Below, one piece after another: positions 1-9,047 of a DNA stretch of 64,000 nt. The notes beneath the pieces are model-generated. The model was not told the origin of the DNA, searched no databases, and saw nothing but the letters and a program-made list of their open reading frames with translations. Positions within the stretch are counted from its first letter, which is position 1; each line of letters opens with the position of its first letter. Origin of the DNA: Nesterenkonia sphaerica. GTDB taxonomy: Bacteria > Actinomycetota > Actinomycetes > Actinomycetales > Micrococcaceae. The stretch lies in assembly GCF_005771565.1 (NCBI RefSeq), contig NZ_VAWA01000006.1, forward strand, positions 72,151 to 136,150, written 5' to 3'. Position numbers and translations under genes: made by a program.

Positions 1-1239
1 GGCCTTCGCCGCGAGGTCCAGCAGACTGCCCAGCTGGGACTGCGGCAGGTTGGTGTCCACCAGGTTCTCCCCAGCGGCCATCAGCTCGGTGAAGCGCGTC
101 AGCAGCGTCTGCGGGGAGAACTGACCGATCATCGCCTGCTGGACGCACTGCTGGCGCTGGATGCGGGCGTAGTCGTGACTGAAGGTGCGTGAGCGGGCGA
201 AGGAGAGTGCGTCGTCGCCGTCGAGCTCCAGGGTGCCGGGTTCAAACCACCGGTCGCCCCATTGGTTGGTCTCGGGATGCCGTCCGCGGTAGGGCACCCA
301 CCCTTCGGACTCCACGGTGATTCCCCCCATCGCATCGATCAGCTCGGCGAAACCGTCCATGTCCACCATCACATATCCGTGCATGCGCAGATCCAGTGTC
401 CCGGAGGCGGCGTCCATCATGGCCTCCACTCCCGGGTCCTCCGCCTCGGGGTAGAGGTGGCTGTAGGAGTTGTGAACCTCGGTGTAGAGGAAGTTGATGA
501 TGCATTCATTGCCGCAGTTGTACCCGTTGGGGTAGACCTCCCGCATGGGCGAGTCCTCGCTGAACCGGGCGTTCTGGAAGTTCCGCGGGATGGAGAAGAT
601 GATGGTCTCCGCCGAGGATTGGTTGACCGAGACCACATGGATGGAGTCAGGGCGCAGCCCCTGCCGGCCCTCACCGGCATCGGCGCCGATCAGCAGGAAG
701 TTGTACCGACCTTCCTCGGCAGCCATGGCCGCTCCGTCGCTGAAGATCCCCGCCAGGGCCTGGCGTCCCTCGTTGAGGATGTGACCTGCGTAGGCCAGTC
801 CGCCGGAGGTGAGGACCATCAGCGCCACGGTCACCACCGCCAGGATCGGCTTGAACCCTTTGGGCAGCTGTCCGATCCGGATCAGCCGCAGGGTGTCCAG
901 CCACAGAATGAACCAGCCGATAGCCAGACCGGCCAGCAGTATCGACCCAGCCCACATCACGAACGGCTGGGTCAGAGCACCCAGAAGCACCGAACGCATG
1001 GTGAAGTACATGGCCAGGCCCAGCAGTGCGGTGAACCAACAACCGACGGTGACAGCCAGTGCTATACGACCGAGTCCGCGTGAGCCCACTGCGATCTGCG
1101 CCCCGCCGGGGACCAGCAGGGTCAGCAGGGTCAGTATGCAAGCTCGTTTGGTGCGTTCCCGTTCGCTGGCGGAGCGAGGGTTGCGCAGTGCGTCGTTGCC
1201 GCCCTGGAACTCGTGGTACGTGATGCTCGGTGTGATCAC
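1..1239 (-). CDS. LytR-CpsA-Psr (LCP) family cell-wall ligase, C-terminus cut by window edge
   Basis: LCP proteins transfer anionic glycopolymers from lipid carriers to peptidoglycan at the outer membrane face. The visible ~413 residues begin with a short cytoplasmic stretch and about four hydrophobic segments. The LCP domain follows, with the typical opening NFLLIGAD, an Arg/Asp-rich region (LRPDSIHVV), SIPRN, and a late DALSFARSR motif carrying the conserved arginines. The gene runs off the left edge, so its 3' end is missing. The start is taken as a GTG at 1239 that overlaps the purE stop. No in-frame stop separates it from sequence further upstream, so the exact start is uncertain. It is probably co-transcribed with purK-purE, a common arrangement in Micrococcaceae. 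Confidence 0.85.
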   Translation of the reverse strand, partial: MITPSITYHEFQGGNDALRNPRSASERERTKRACILTLLTLLVPGGAQIAVGSRGLGRIALAVTVGCWFTALLGLAMYFTMRSVLLGALTQPFVMWAGSILLAGLAIGWFILWLDTLRLIRIGQLPKGFKPILAVVTVALMVLTSGGLAYAGHILNEGRQALAGIFSDGAAMAAEEGRYNFLLIGADAGEGRQGLRPDSIHVVSVNQSSAETIIFSIPRNFQNARFSEDSPMREVYPNGYNCGNECIINFLYTEVHNSYSHLYPEAEDPGVEAMMDAASGTLDLRMHGYVMVDMDGFAELIDAMGGITVESEGWVPYRGRHPETNQWGDRWFEPGTLELDGDDALSFARSRTFSHDYARIQRQQCVQQAMIGQFSPQTLLTRFTELMAAGENLVDTNLPQSQLGSLLDLAAKA

Positions 1240-1802
1240 CTCCGGAGCCCACCCCGTGTCCGGAAGGACCCCAGCTGGGCGGCCTCGGTGCGCAGTGCCT
1301 CACCCTTGGCATACGCCTGATCGGCCAATTGCGCCTGAAAGGCCTGAAGTTTCTCCCGCAGGTCGGCTGCCTGCTGGTCGGTTCCAGCAGCCAGGGTGCG
1401 CACTGCCAGGAGTCCAGCGTTGCGCGCGCCCCCCACCGAGACCGTCGCCACCGGCACCCCTGCGGGCATCTGCACGATGGACAGCAGCGAGTCCAGACCG
1501 TCGAAGTGGGCAAGCGGCACCGGCACCCCGATCACCGGCAGCGGAGTGACAGAGGCCAGCATTCCGGGCAGATGGGCGGCCCCGCCTGCTCCGGCGATCA
1601 GCACCCGCAAGCCCCGGGCGTGGGCTTCGGCACCGTAGTCGAGCATCTCCGCGGCCATGCGGTGTGCAGAGACGACGTCGGCTTCAAAAGCGATGCCGAA
1701 TTCGTCGAGTGTTTCGGCGGCGGCCTTCATCACGGGCCAGTCCGAGTTGGACCCCATGACGATGCCGACCTGCGGCGGGCTCTGGTCGGACGCGACGCTC
1801 AT
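1236..1802 (-). CDS. purE: N5-carboxyaminoimidazole ribonucleotide mutase
   Basis: Class I PurE converts N5-CAIR to CAIR in de novo purine synthesis. The 188-residue protein has the family N-terminus [11 protein letters not shown], the SAHR segment that positions the catalytic histidine region, and the GGAAHLPGM active-site loop. The C-terminal tail of roughly 25 residues is slightly longer than in many homologues. The ATG overlaps the purK stop by 4 nt (ATGA), which indicates translational coupling with purK, the preceding step of the pathway. The downstream LCP gene overlaps its stop in turn. Confidence 0.97.
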   Translation of the reverse strand: MSVASDQSPPQVGIVMGSNSDWPVMKAAAETLDEFGIAFEADVVSAHRMAAEMLDYGAEAHARGLRVLIAGAGGAAHLPGMLASVTPLPVIGVPVPLAHFDGLDSLLSIVQMPAGVPVATVSVGGARNAGLLAVRTLAAGTDQQAADLREKLQAFQAQLADQAYAKGEALRTEAAQLGSFRTRGGLRR

Positions 1803-3043
1803 GCCCCTACCTCTCCCTCGACGAGAATGTGAGCGGTCCCGGCAACGTCCTTGCGGGTGCGGTCCAGACGGGCGCGCCTGGCATCATGGGGCTCATCGCG
1901 CTGGTGGGTCTGGGAGAGCATATTGACGTGACCGACCTTGCGCCCCGGTGTGGGCTGTTTGCCGTACAGGTGGATTTTGGAGGCCGGAGACCGGCGCATA
2001 GCCGCTGCCAGCGCGGAGTGTAGGTCTTGGTTGGCGCCGCCCAGGATGTTCTTCATCACCACGTAACCGCCGGGACCTCCCGTGACGGCGGTGGCTCCCA
2101 GCGGCAAATCCAGGACCGCACGCAGGTGCTGCTCGAACTGGCTGGTGACAGAGCCGTCCATGGTCCAGTGCCCGGAGTTGTGCGGACGCATAGCCAATTC
2201 ATTGACGTAGACCCCCGGGGGCGTGCCCGCCACACCATCACCCTCGGCAATCTCGAAAAGCTCCACTGCCAGCATGCCGGTTACCCCCAGCCGCTCGGCA
2301 ATGGTGGTGGCGATGCGTTCGGCCTCTGCCAGGTGAGTCGGTGAGGTCGCCGGTGCCGGTGCGATGACCTCATCGCAGACACCGTGGGTCTGGGTGGACT
2401 CGACCACCGGGTAGGCAGCGGTGGCTCCGGAGGGGCGGCGGGCTACCTGGGCGGAGAGTTCCCGAGTGAAGGGGACCTTCTGCTCAGCCAGCAGGCCGGT
2501 GTGCTCCCGCTCTGCACGGTCAAACCAGGCGGTGACTGCGGCAGAGTCGGCTGCGGCCGCGTCGTCGAGCACCAGCACGCCCTTGCCGTCATAGCCTCCA
2601 CGCGGAGTCTTCAACACCAGCGGCCACCCCACGGAGTTGCCGAAGGCCCTCAGCTCCTGCGCGGTGTGCACCTCCGCCCAGCGCGGATTGGGCAGTCCCA
2701 GCTCATCCACGGCTCGGCGCATAGCCAACTTGTCCTGGGCGTAGCGCAGCGCCTCCGGGGCCGGATTCAGGGTGGCACCGGAGTCCACCAGCGCACTCAG
2801 CACCTCTGCGGGCACATGCTCGTGGTCGAAGGTGATGACATCCAGGCCCTTCGCGAAAGCCAGCACATCCTCAGCGCTGCGGAAGTCTCCCAGGGTGGTT
2901 CGAGAGATCACTTGAGCTGCCGAGGCCTCTGCTGAGCCAGCTAGTAGGTGCAGTTCGACGCCGAGTTCGGTGGCCGCCGGAGCCATCATGCGCGCCAGCT
3001 GCCCGTCGCCCAGCACTCCGATTCTTGGCACAGAAGTATTCAC
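1799..3043 (-). CDS. purK: N5-carboxyaminoimidazole ribonucleotide synthase
   Basis: This is an ATP-grasp enzyme that makes N5-CAIR from AIR, bicarbonate and ATP. The 414 residues begin with the family pattern [14 protein letters not shown], followed by the ATP-grasp segments [13 protein letters not shown] and [14 protein letters not shown], all typical of PurK. The C-terminus is extended beyond the core domain. The start is a GTG, and a -10-like CATAAT lies 8 nt upstream on the minus strand, so the transcript may be leaderless or nearly so. It is followed by purE with a 4-nt overlap, so the two consecutive purine steps form one operon. Confidence 0.96.
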   Translation of the reverse strand: MNTSVPRIGVLGDGQLARMMAPAATELGVELHLLAGSAEASAAQVISRTTLGDFRSAEDVLAFAKGLDVITFDHEHVPAEVLSALVDSGATLNPAPEALRYAQDKLAMRRAVDELGLPNPRWAEVHTAQELRAFGNSVGWPLVLKTPRGGYDGKGVLVLDDAAAADSAAVTAWFDRAEREHTGLLAEQKVPFTRELSAQVARRPSGATAAYPVVESTQTHGVCDEVIAPAPATSPTHLAEAERIATTIAERLGVTGMLAVELFEIAEGDGVAGTPPGVYVNELAMRPHNSGHWTMDGSVTSQFEQHLRAVLDLPLGATAVTGGPGGYVVMKNILGGANQDLHSALAAAMRRSPASKIHLYGKQPTPGRKVGHVNMLSQTHQRDEPHDARRARLDRTRKDVAGTAHILVEGEVGA

Positions 3044-3117
3044 AGTCCCCCATTATGTGGCACGGGTCGGCGCTGTGCGGCAATCACCACACCGCCTGCG
3101 GGATCGCACGCCCGGCG

Positions 3118-3142
3118 AATATGGAGACTACCCTCCTATATT
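3118..3142 (+). promoter_or_regulatory. Inverted repeat containing a TATATT -10-like box before the subtilisin-like protease
   Basis: The arms AATATGGAG (3118-3126) and CTCCTATATT (3133-3142) are complementary apart from one extra base and enclose about six bases. The right arm contains TATATT (3137-3142), a plausible -10 for the protease at 3188. That gene has a clear AAGGAG ribosome-binding site at 3171-3176. No convincing -35 is visible. An operator overlapping a promoter is inferred, not shown. Confidence 0.35.
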
Positions 3143-3187
3143 CAAGCGTGTGGTGTTCAGAACCGATGTGAAGGAGAGGGGTCACAT

Positions 3188-4330
3188 ATGGCGCGGTATG
3201 TCGTGACTTTCGACACCCCTGATGCAGGCGTCCTTGAGTCGGAGGCTCCCGAGCTGCTTGCCGGCTACGGATTCTCGACTGACACGTATTTCCCGCGTTT
3301 GGGCATCGGCGTGGTTGACGGAGAGCGCGACCAGTTGGCGAGCCTCCGCGCACGGTGTGGCGAGCTTCGGCGCCCCATGACTTTCACGCAGGAGCTGACG
3401 TATCACGCGATCTCCGGGGGCGAGGCCTCAGTGCGACCCGGTGCGCCGCCGTTCTCAGATACCGCGGATTTGACCTGGGGGCTGCAGGCGGTGGGAATCG
3501 ACGCTGCCCGGGCGGCCGGGCAATCCGGAGCCGGTGTCCGAGTCGCAGTACTTGACACGGGTCTCGACCGTCATCATCCGGACTTCTCGGCACGGGCAGT
3601 GGTGACGCAGTCTTTTGTCCCGGGCGAGGGGCCCTATGATGCACACGGCCATGGTACGCACTGTGCGGGCACGGCCTGCGGTCCGTGGGCACCTTCCTCC
3701 GGTCCAGGGTATGGAGTCGCCCCAGAGGCTGAGCTGTACGCGGGAAAGGTCCTGGGTGATGAGGGCAGCGGATCAGACACCACAATCCTCGCCGGTATCG
3801 ACTGGGCCCTGCAGAACGAGTGCCACATCATCTCCATGTCTCTGGGGGCCGATGTCCGGGAGGTCCACCCGCCGTATGTGGCAGCTGGGCGCCGGGCACT
3901 GGAGCAGGGCGCCCTGGTGATCGCCGCGGCCGGAAACAACGCCCAGCGCAGCGCCGGTGATCCAGGATTCGTCGGAGCCCCTGCCAACAGCCCCTACGTG
4001 TTGGCCGTGGCGGCAGTGGGGCCGGATCTGCGCACGGCTGACTTCTCTGCACGTTCTTCTCCCCATGACGGTGGTGAGGTGAATGTCGCCGCTCCCGGGG
4101 TGGAAGTCCACTCGGCGTGGCCGGAACCAGAGCGGTACCGCAGTATCAGCGGTACTTCTATGGCGGCTCCCCATGTCGCGGGGCTTGCGGCTCTGATCTG
4201 CGGGGCTACTGGAGTTCGCGGTCAAGATCTGTGGGATCGTCTGCTGGACCATGTCGCTGCGCTGCCGCAAGAGGATCCGTTGGATGTGGGGGCCGGATTG
4301 GCCAAAGCACCGGAGACGCCGAGCTGGTGA
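3188..4330 (+). CDS. Cytoplasmic subtilisin-like (S8) serine protease with N-terminal propeptide-like domain
   Basis: This is a 380-residue S8 family protease. The catalytic triad is visible as Asp123 in VLDTGLD, His155 in GHGTHCAGT and Ser324 in SGTSMAAPHVAGL, with the oxyanion Asn250 in AAAGNN. Residues 1-75 begin YVVTFDT and have a beta-alpha-beta hydrophobic pattern resembling an inhibitor-I9 propeptide. There is no signal peptide or membrane segment, so the enzyme is predicted to be cytosolic. The ATG at 3188 was chosen because AAGGAG lies 11 nt upstream; the reading frame stays open further upstream without such a site. A small gene starts 22 nt downstream (4353) and looks like a second, separate propeptide or inhibitor domain. 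The cellular substrate cannot be read from the sequence. Confidence 0.93.
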   Translation: MARYVVTFDTPDAGVLESEAPELLAGYGFSTDTYFPRLGIGVVDGERDQLASLRARCGELRRPMTFTQELTYHAISGGEASVRPGAPPFSDTADLTWGLQAVGIDAARAAGQSGAGVRVAVLDTGLDRHHPDFSARAVVTQSFVPGEGPYDAHGHGTHCAGTACGPWAPSSGPGYGVAPEAELYAGKVLGDEGSGSDTTILAGIDWALQNECHIISMSLGADVREVHPPYVAAGRRALEQGALVIAAAGNNAQRSAGDPGFVGAPANSPYVLAVAAVGPDLRTADFSARSSPHDGGEVNVAAPGVEVHSAWPEPERYRSISGTSMAAPHVAGLAALICGATGVRGQDLWDRLLDHVAALPQEDPLDVGAGLAKAPETPSW

Positions 4331-4352
4331 AGCCGGAACGGACCAATCGAGC

Positions 4353-4610
4353 ATGACAGAGCAGGAGTGGGTCGTCACTGTCGCCGACGTGTACCTGACA
4401 CACCTCGACGACGTCATCGCCGACCTGGAATCAGTCGGGTTCCGGCCCAGCGGCGTACTGCGCAGTCTCGGTCAGGTGACCGGATGTACATCTGCGGCGC
4501 ACGCATCCGCGGACTCAGTCCGCGGTGCTTTGGCGTCTGTTACCGGAGTCACCGCTGTCGATGCGGTGCACCGTTACAGGGCCGCGCCTCCTGATGCTGA
4601 CATCCAATGA
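4353..4610 (+). CDS. Small propeptide/inhibitor-I9-like protein, probable partner of the S8 protease
   Basis: This 85-residue protein starts with a short beta-like segment (WVVTVADVYL). An amphipathic helix (LDDVIADLESVGF), a strand with LGQVTG, a second helix and a final strand (VTAVDAVHRYRA) follow. That order matches the subtilisin propeptide / I9 fold, including the hydrophobic and Gly positions before the last strand. It follows the protease by 22 nt in the same orientation and has no other neighbour on its strand. I infer that it chaperones or inhibits the protease in trans. Similarity is judged by eye only. No strong ribosome-binding site precedes the ATG, so translation may depend on the upstream gene. 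Confidence 0.7.
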   Translation: MTEQEWVVTVADVYLTHLDDVIADLESVGFRPSGVLRSLGQVTGCTSAAHASADSVRGALASVTGVTAVDAVHRYRAAPPDADIQ

Positions 4611-4620
4611 GCGGTGCGGC

Positions 4621-4645
4621 GCCCCGGCAGGCCGCTTGCCGGGGC
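4621..4645. terminator. GC-rich hairpin between convergent genes
   Basis: A 9-bp perfect stem, GCCCCGGCA / TGCCGGGGC, with a 7-nt loop lies between the protease-partner gene and the convergent glpX. There is no T-tract on either side, so termination here is inferred from position and stem strength. Confidence 0.45.
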
Positions 4646-4671
4646 CACCCGCGCGGAGGGGGTGAAACCGC

Positions 4672-5712
4672 TCACCTGGTGTAGGACTGCCATTTGCGAC
4701 GTTGGTGCTCCGCCTGCACTATCCGTACTGTCCCGGACTTGGCGCGCATCACAATGGACTGGGTGGTCACCCGGTCGCCCTCATAGCGGACTCCGCGCAG
4801 CAGGTCACCGTCTGTGATGCCGGTGGCCGCGAAGTAACAGTTGTCCGAACTCACCAGGTCCTGGGTGCTCAGGATCTGGTCGACGTCGTGCCCGGCGTCG
4901 AGTGCCCGCTGCTTCTCCTCATCGTCCTTCGGCGCCAGCCGGCCCTGGATGACGCCGCCGACTGCACGGATGGCGCAGGCGGTGACGATCCCCTCGGGTG
5001 TGCCCCCGGTTCCCATCAGCACATCCACTCCGGTGCCGGGGCGGGCAGCTGCGATCCCACCGGCCACATCCCCGTCCATGATGAAACGGGTCCGGGCGCC
5101 CGCTTCACGAATCTCCTCCACCAGCTTGGAGTGCCGCGGCCTGTCCAGCACGCACACGTTGAGCTGGTCCACGCTCTTGCCGGTGGCCTTGGCAATCAGG
5201 TGCAGGTTCTGTTTCACCGGGAGCCGGAGGTCCACCATGTCAGCGGCCTCGGGCCCGGTGACCAGCTTGTCCATGTAGAACACGGCTGAGGGATCGAGCA
5301 TCGAGCCGCGCTCGGAGACCGCCAGCACTGCCAGCGCATTGTCGTACCCCAAGGCGGTCAGCCGGGTGCCATCAATGGGATCAACTGCGACATCAGCCTC
5401 CGGGCCGGCCCCATTGCCCACACGTTCACCGTTGAACAGCATGGGCGCCTCGTCCTTCTCGCCCTCGCCGATGACCACCACACCGTTGAGGTTGACGGTC
5501 TCCAGGAGGGAACGCATGGCGTCCACGGCGGCCCCGTCGGCCCCGTTCTTGTCGCCTTTGCCGACCCAAGCACCCCCGGCGATGGCCGCGGCCTCGGTGA
5601 CCCGCACCAGCTCCAGCGCCAGGTTACGGTCCGGTTCGTCATCTCCCACAGCGAGGCGCGGATTCAGGTGTGAGAAATCGTCCTCCCGCTGGGCGTGTCT
5701 CTGTGCGGTCAC
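4672..5712 (-). CDS. glpX: Class II fructose-1,6-bisphosphatase
   Basis: GlpX hydrolyses fructose-1,6-bisphosphate in gluconeogenesis and is the main FBPase of many actinobacteria. Visible family motifs are [14 protein letters not shown], the metal-binding DPIDGT, and [15 protein letters not shown] chose the GTG at 5712 (346 residues) because GGAAGG lies just upstream; a TTG at 5730 is also in frame but overlaps that site. It is divergent from the DUF4245 gene at 5806, the same glpX/DUF4245 neighbourhood as M. tuberculosis Rv1099c-Rv1100. It is convergent with the protease pair. Confidence 0.96.
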   Translation of the reverse strand: MTAQRHAQREDDFSHLNPRLAVGDDEPDRNLALELVRVTEAAAIAGGAWVGKGDKNGADGAAVDAMRSLLETVNLNGVVVIGEGEKDEAPMLFNGERVGNGAGPEADVAVDPIDGTRLTALGYDNALAVLAVSERGSMLDPSAVFYMDKLVTGPEAADMVDLRLPVKQNLHLIAKATGKSVDQLNVCVLDRPRHSKLVEEIREAGARTRFIMDGDVAGGIAAARPGTGVDVLMGTGGTPEGIVTACAIRAVGGVIQGRLAPKDDEEKQRALDAGHDVDQILSTQDLVSSDNCYFAATGITDGDLLRGVRYEGDRVTTQSIVMRAKSGTVRIVQAEHQRRKWQSYTR

Positions 5713-5805
5713 GGTGGTCCACCTTCCCAAGGCTCTTGATGCGCCCGCCCTCTTTGGCCGGCTGCCCCCAGCATATCGGCTGGGACTTCTGGTGCTAATG
5801 AGACA

Positions 5806-6429
5806 ATGGGGGACGTGAATGATGAGCGCCCCGTACAGATCACCCCGGCTCAGGCACAGCGTCTGCGCACCCCGATGATGGGCATGGTCCTCACCATGGT
5901 CGTACTCTCAGGCATCTTGGCAGTCTTCTGGTTCATGAATCCTGAGCCGGATGTCACCTACAGCAGGGATGAGGACGTGCACGAGGCCGCCGTCTGGACC
6001 GACGGGGTCACCGACTACTCCCCTATCGCCGCAAACGTGCCGGAGGGTTGGACGGCCAACTACGCCCGGTGGGAGACCCGCGCCGAACATGGCGTGGACG
6101 TGTGGGAGGTCGGGTACACCACCGATGCGGTCAACTTCTTGGGCTTCGCGCAGTCCGACAACGCCAACCCGTCCTGGGTGAATGCGGAGACCCAGATGGC
6201 GCCGGCCACGGGGTCGGTGACGGTGGAGGACCTGCGCTTGGAGGTCCGGGAAGCCGGAGATCGGCGCTACTTTGTGCTGGAGTCGGAGGAGAACACCCTG
6301 GACGGCACCACAGTGGTGATCACCACTGACGCCCAGGACACCGAAGTTGAGGCAGGCCTGGAGGCCATCGTGGAGGCCATTGACCGTGAAGTCCCGGAGC
6401 ACGACGACGCCCAGAACAACGATGACTGA
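5806..6429 (+). CDS. DUF4245 membrane-anchored protein
   Basis: This 207-residue protein has one N-terminal membrane segment (about residues 25-44, [20 protein letters not shown]). An acidic extracytoplasmic domain with a [12 protein letters not shown] motif typical of DUF4245 follows. Its function is unknown. It is divergent from glpX and overlaps the carbonic anhydrase start by 8 nt, so the two are probably one transcript. The start could instead be the GTG at 5815, which has a GGGGG stretch just upstream. Confidence 0.85.
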   Translation: MGDVNDERPVQITPAQAQRLRTPMMGMVLTMVVLSGILAVFWFMNPEPDVTYSRDEDVHEAAVWTDGVTDYSPIAANVPEGWTANYARWETRAEHGVDVWEVGYTTDAVNFLGFAQSDNANPSWVNAETQMAPATGSVTVEDLRLEVREAGDRRYFVLESEENTLDGTTVVITTDAQDTEVEAGLEAIVEAIDREVPEHDDAQNNDD

Positions 6430-7048
6430 GGGGGCAGCGCAGCAGCCCACGCCGGCAGAGGCCTGGGAGCTTCTCCGCAAGGGCAATGCCCGCTTCGTCA
6501 GCGGCGATGTCTGCCACCCCAACCAGAACGCCGCTCGCCGGTCATCGCTGACCGAGTCTCAGCATCCGGTTGCAGCGATCTTCGGATGCTCTGACTCACG
6601 GCTGGCTGCCGAGATCATTTTCGACGTCGGCCTCGGGGACGTGTTTGTGGTCCGCACCGCCGGTCAGGTCATCGACGACGCAGTGATGGGCTCCCTGGAA
6701 TTCAGCGTCGACGTCCTCCACGTGCCGCTGATCGTGGTGCTCGGCCACGATTCCTGCGGGGCGGTGACTGCCGCGTGGCAGGCAGCCGAGAGCGGCACCC
6801 TGCCCAGCGGGTACGTGCGCAGCCTCGTTGAACGAATCTTCCCCTCGGTGCTCAGTGCTCAGCGGGCAGGTACCTCCTCAGTGAACGACACGGTCGAGGA
6901 GCATGTCCAACAGACCGCACTGCGGATTCTCGACCACTCGCGGGTGCTGCATGAGGCGGTCACTGCCGGCCGCACCGCCGTCATCGGGGTGACCTACCGG
7001 CTCGCCGAGGGCCGGGCTGATGTGGTCTCGCGGATGGGGGATCTCTAG
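6422..7048 (+). CDS. Beta-class carbonic anhydrase
   Basis: This enzyme interconverts CO2 and bicarbonate. From the ATG at 6422 the protein has 208 residues. The zinc ligands and catalytic dyad of the beta class are present: Cys56, Asp58 and Arg60 in GCSDSR, then His109 and Cys112 in GHDSCGA. The start overlaps the end of the DUF4245 gene. Extending the frame upstream would read through that gene in another frame with unnatural composition. Bicarbonate supply for the carboxylase at 11.5-15.2 kb is a possible use but is not specific evidence. Confidence 0.95.
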   Translation: MTEGAAQQPTPAEAWELLRKGNARFVSGDVCHPNQNAARRSSLTESQHPVAAIFGCSDSRLAAEIIFDVGLGDVFVVRTAGQVIDDAVMGSLEFSVDVLHVPLIVVLGHDSCGAVTAAWQAAESGTLPSGYVRSLVERIFPSVLSAQRAGTSSVNDTVEEHVQQTALRILDHSRVLHEAVTAGRTAVIGVTYRLAEGRADVVSRMGDL

Positions 7049-7052
7049 ACCC

Positions 7053-7568
7053 GTGGTCTCCTACCTCGGTGGTCTGCTCTCCTCCGGCGAGGCCGCACAG
7101 CTGGTGGCGGGGCTGCTGCTGCTTATCGGCGGCATCGTCTTCGGAGTGTGCGGGACCGCGCTGGCATTCATCGATATCCAGCAGCACCGCCTGCCGAACC
7201 GGATTGTCTACCCCTGGGCGGCATTCACCGCGGGGCTGTTGGTCCTGGTGACCTTCCTGCTGGGGGACACCGCGAGTTTGGGCCGCGCCGTGGCCGCAGG
7301 GCTGGGGTGGGCGGTGCTGTTCTTCGTGGTGCGGCTGCTGCATCCGCCGGCCATCGGCATGGGCGATGTGAAACTGGCGGTGGTGCTGGGGCTGCACACC
7401 GGATTCTTCGGCTGGGAGGTTTTCGCCGCGGGTGTGGCACTGACGTTCCTCTTGGGCGGACTCATCTCCGTCTGGCTGCTGCTGTCGCGGCGGGCGAGCT
7501 CCACCACCCGCATCGCCTTCGGCCCGTTCCTCATCATCGGCAGCGCGGCTGCCCTGATTCTCAGCTGA
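7053..7568 (+). CDS. A24 family prepilin peptidase (TadV/CpaA-like)
   Basis: This is a short membrane aspartyl protease of the kind that cleaves type IV prepilin or Flp-pilin leaders. The 171 residues contain several hydrophobic helices. The two catalytic aspartates are visible: Asp41 in FIDIQQHRLPN and Asp105 in IGMGDVKL. It lacks the N-terminal methylase domain of PilD, as Tad-type enzymes do. The GTG at 7053 follows the carbonic anhydrase stop; an ATG at 7020 inside that gene is an alternative. No pilin or tad genes occur in the window. Its 3' end overlaps convergent galE by 8 nt. Confidence 0.9.
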   Translation: MVSYLGGLLSSGEAAQLVAGLLLLIGGIVFGVCGTALAFIDIQQHRLPNRIVYPWAAFTAGLLVLVTFLLGDTASLGRAVAAGLGWAVLFFVVRLLHPPAIGMGDVKLAVVLGLHTGFFGWEVFAAGVALTFLLGGLISVWLLLSRRASSTTRIAFGPFLIIGSAAALILS

Positions 7569-8520
7569 ACCGCTGCAGAGCGGTCCAAGCGTCGCTCACC
7601 ATCTGCCGGATATCCCGCTCAGGGAACCATCCTAATTCGAGGGCTGCGCGATCTCCGGAGGCCACGAGTACGGCAGGATCGCCCGCACGGCGGGGAGCCT
7701 CCACCACAGGTATGTTGCACCCGGTCACTTCGCGCACCGTGTCGAGGATTTCCCGGACGGATGTCCCAGTACCGGTACCAAGGTTGTAGACCGCGTGCTG
7801 GCCGCTGGCCGCAGTATGCAACGCTCGCACGTGAGCATCGGCAAGATCCACGACGTGGATGTAGTCACGAATGGCGGTACCATCCCGGGTCGGATAGTCG
7901 GTGCCGAATATCTTTGCTTCCGAGCTTTCACCCAAGGCCACTCGGAGCAGGTTGGGAATAAGATGCGTTTCGGGATCGTGACGTTCTCGGAGAGCGCCGG
8001 AGGCTCCGGCCACGTTGAAGTACCGCAGACTCACCGCAGCCAACCCGTGGGCCTGGGCCTCCGCAGTGAGCATATGGTCGATCGCCAGTTTTGACGCACC
8101 ATAGGGGTTCGTGGGGCAGGGCGGCACGTCCTCGGTGATCTTGTCTACGCCTGGCTCCCCGCAAACGGCGGCAGTGGAGGAAAATACCATGCGGGGCACA
8201 CCGGCGTCGCGCATAGCGTCGATCAGGCGCAGTGAAGACACAATGTTCCCGTGCCAATACCGTTCCGGATGCTCCACCGATTCCCCCACCAGCGACTTCG
8301 CTGCCAGGTGCACCACACCATCGAAACTGGGATCTAACACTTGACCCGCATCGCTGATGTCACCCTCGTGCCATACGGCACCAGGCAGCTGCACGTCTGC
8401 ATGACCTGTCGAAAGGTTGTCCAGAACCTCGACGCAGTGACCCTTGCGCTGGAGTTGTTGCGTCACCACCGCACCGATGTACCCGGCGCCGCCAGTCACC
8501 AGTAGTTTCACGTGATTCAC
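7561..8520 (-). CDS. galE: UDP-glucose 4-epimerase
   Basis: This is a short-chain dehydrogenase/reductase-family epimerase that interconverts UDP-glucose and UDP-galactose for the Leloir pathway and cell-surface sugars. The 319 residues show the NAD-binding GGAGYIG motif near the N-terminus and the catalytic YxxxK as Tyr140-Lys144 in YGASK. The preceding SSTA segment (residues 115-118) supplies the catalytic serine or threonine. The start is a GTG at 8520, with an in-frame GTG nine bases later. It is divergent from the Nudix gene with only 26 bp between start codons; see the promoter entry there. Confidence 0.95.
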   Translation of the reverse strand: MNHVKLLVTGGAGYIGAVVTQQLQRKGHCVEVLDNLSTGHADVQLPGAVWHEGDISDAGQVLDPSFDGVVHLAAKSLVGESVEHPERYWHGNIVSSLRLIDAMRDAGVPRMVFSSTAAVCGEPGVDKITEDVPPCPTNPYGASKLAIDHMLTAEAQAHGLAAVSLRYFNVAGASGALRERHDPETHLIPNLLRVALGESSEAKIFGTDYPTRDGTAIRDYIHVVDLADAHVRALHTAASGQHAVYNLGTGTGTSVREILDTVREVTGCNIPVVEAPRRAGDPAVLVASGDRAALELGWFPERDIRQMVSDAWTALQRFS

Positions 8521-8546
8521 ACTACTGCGCCGATACAGTAGATTCC
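8521..8546. promoter_or_regulatory. Compact divergent promoter with a symmetric -10 (TACAGTA)
   Basis: The plus-strand TACAGT (8534-8539) ends 7 nt before the Nudix ATG at 8547, the spacing expected for a leaderless transcript. The same bases read TACTGT on the minus strand (8540-8535), 14 nt before the galE GTG, giving a very short leader. No clear -35 is visible on either side. Confidence 0.45.
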
Positions 8547-9047
8547 ATGCCCACTCCGGAATATATCCAGGACCTTCGCCGCGACATCGGGCATAAGGAG
8601 CTTCTGCTGCCGGCTGTCACCGCAGTGGTGCTCCGGCGGGTGGGCGAGGACGCCGCCCCGTTAGCTGATCCTGAGGTGCTGCTGGTCAGACGTGCCGATA
8701 ACGGAGACTGGAGTGCCACCTCAGGCATCCTCGAACCCGGGGAAAGCCCGGCGACCGCGGCGGTGCGGGAGGTCGCCGAAGAAACGGGTGTGAGCGCGCG
8801 GCCGGTGCGGGTGGCCAGCGTGGCCGACCACGGATTGGTCGTCTACCCCAATGGTGACCGGTGCCGATTCACCGACATATGCTTCGAGATGGAGTATGTC
8901 TCCGGCGCACCCCGAGTGGCAGACGATGAGTCGACCCAGGTGGGGTGGTTCTCGACGTCGGAGCTGCCGGAGCCCCTCACCCGGCAGCATCGACAGAGCA
9001 TCGCGGCCGCGCTGGACGCCGGAGCCCCGACCGCCTTCGACCCTTAG
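8547..9047 (+). CDS. Nudix hydrolase
   Basis: This 166-residue protein hydrolyses a nucleoside-diphosphate-linked substrate of unknown identity. The canonical Nudix box G-x5-E-x7-REUxEExGU is complete at residues 60-82 (Gly60, Glu66, Arg74-Glu75, Glu78-Glu79, Gly81). The spacing from box to C-terminus and the start PEYIQDLR are typical of actinobacterial Nudix proteins of the MutT/ADP-ribose type. It probably has a leaderless mRNA. It is convergent with the lyase gene of the leucine cluster, overlapping it by 4 nt. Confidence 0.93.
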   Translation: MPTPEYIQDLRRDIGHKELLLPAVTAVVLRRVGEDAAPLADPEVLLVRRADNGDWSATSGILEPGESPATAAVREVAEETGVSARPVRVASVADHGLVVYPNGDRCRFTDICFEMEYVSGAPRVADDESTQVGWFSTSELPEPLTRQHRQSIAAALDAGAPTAFDP

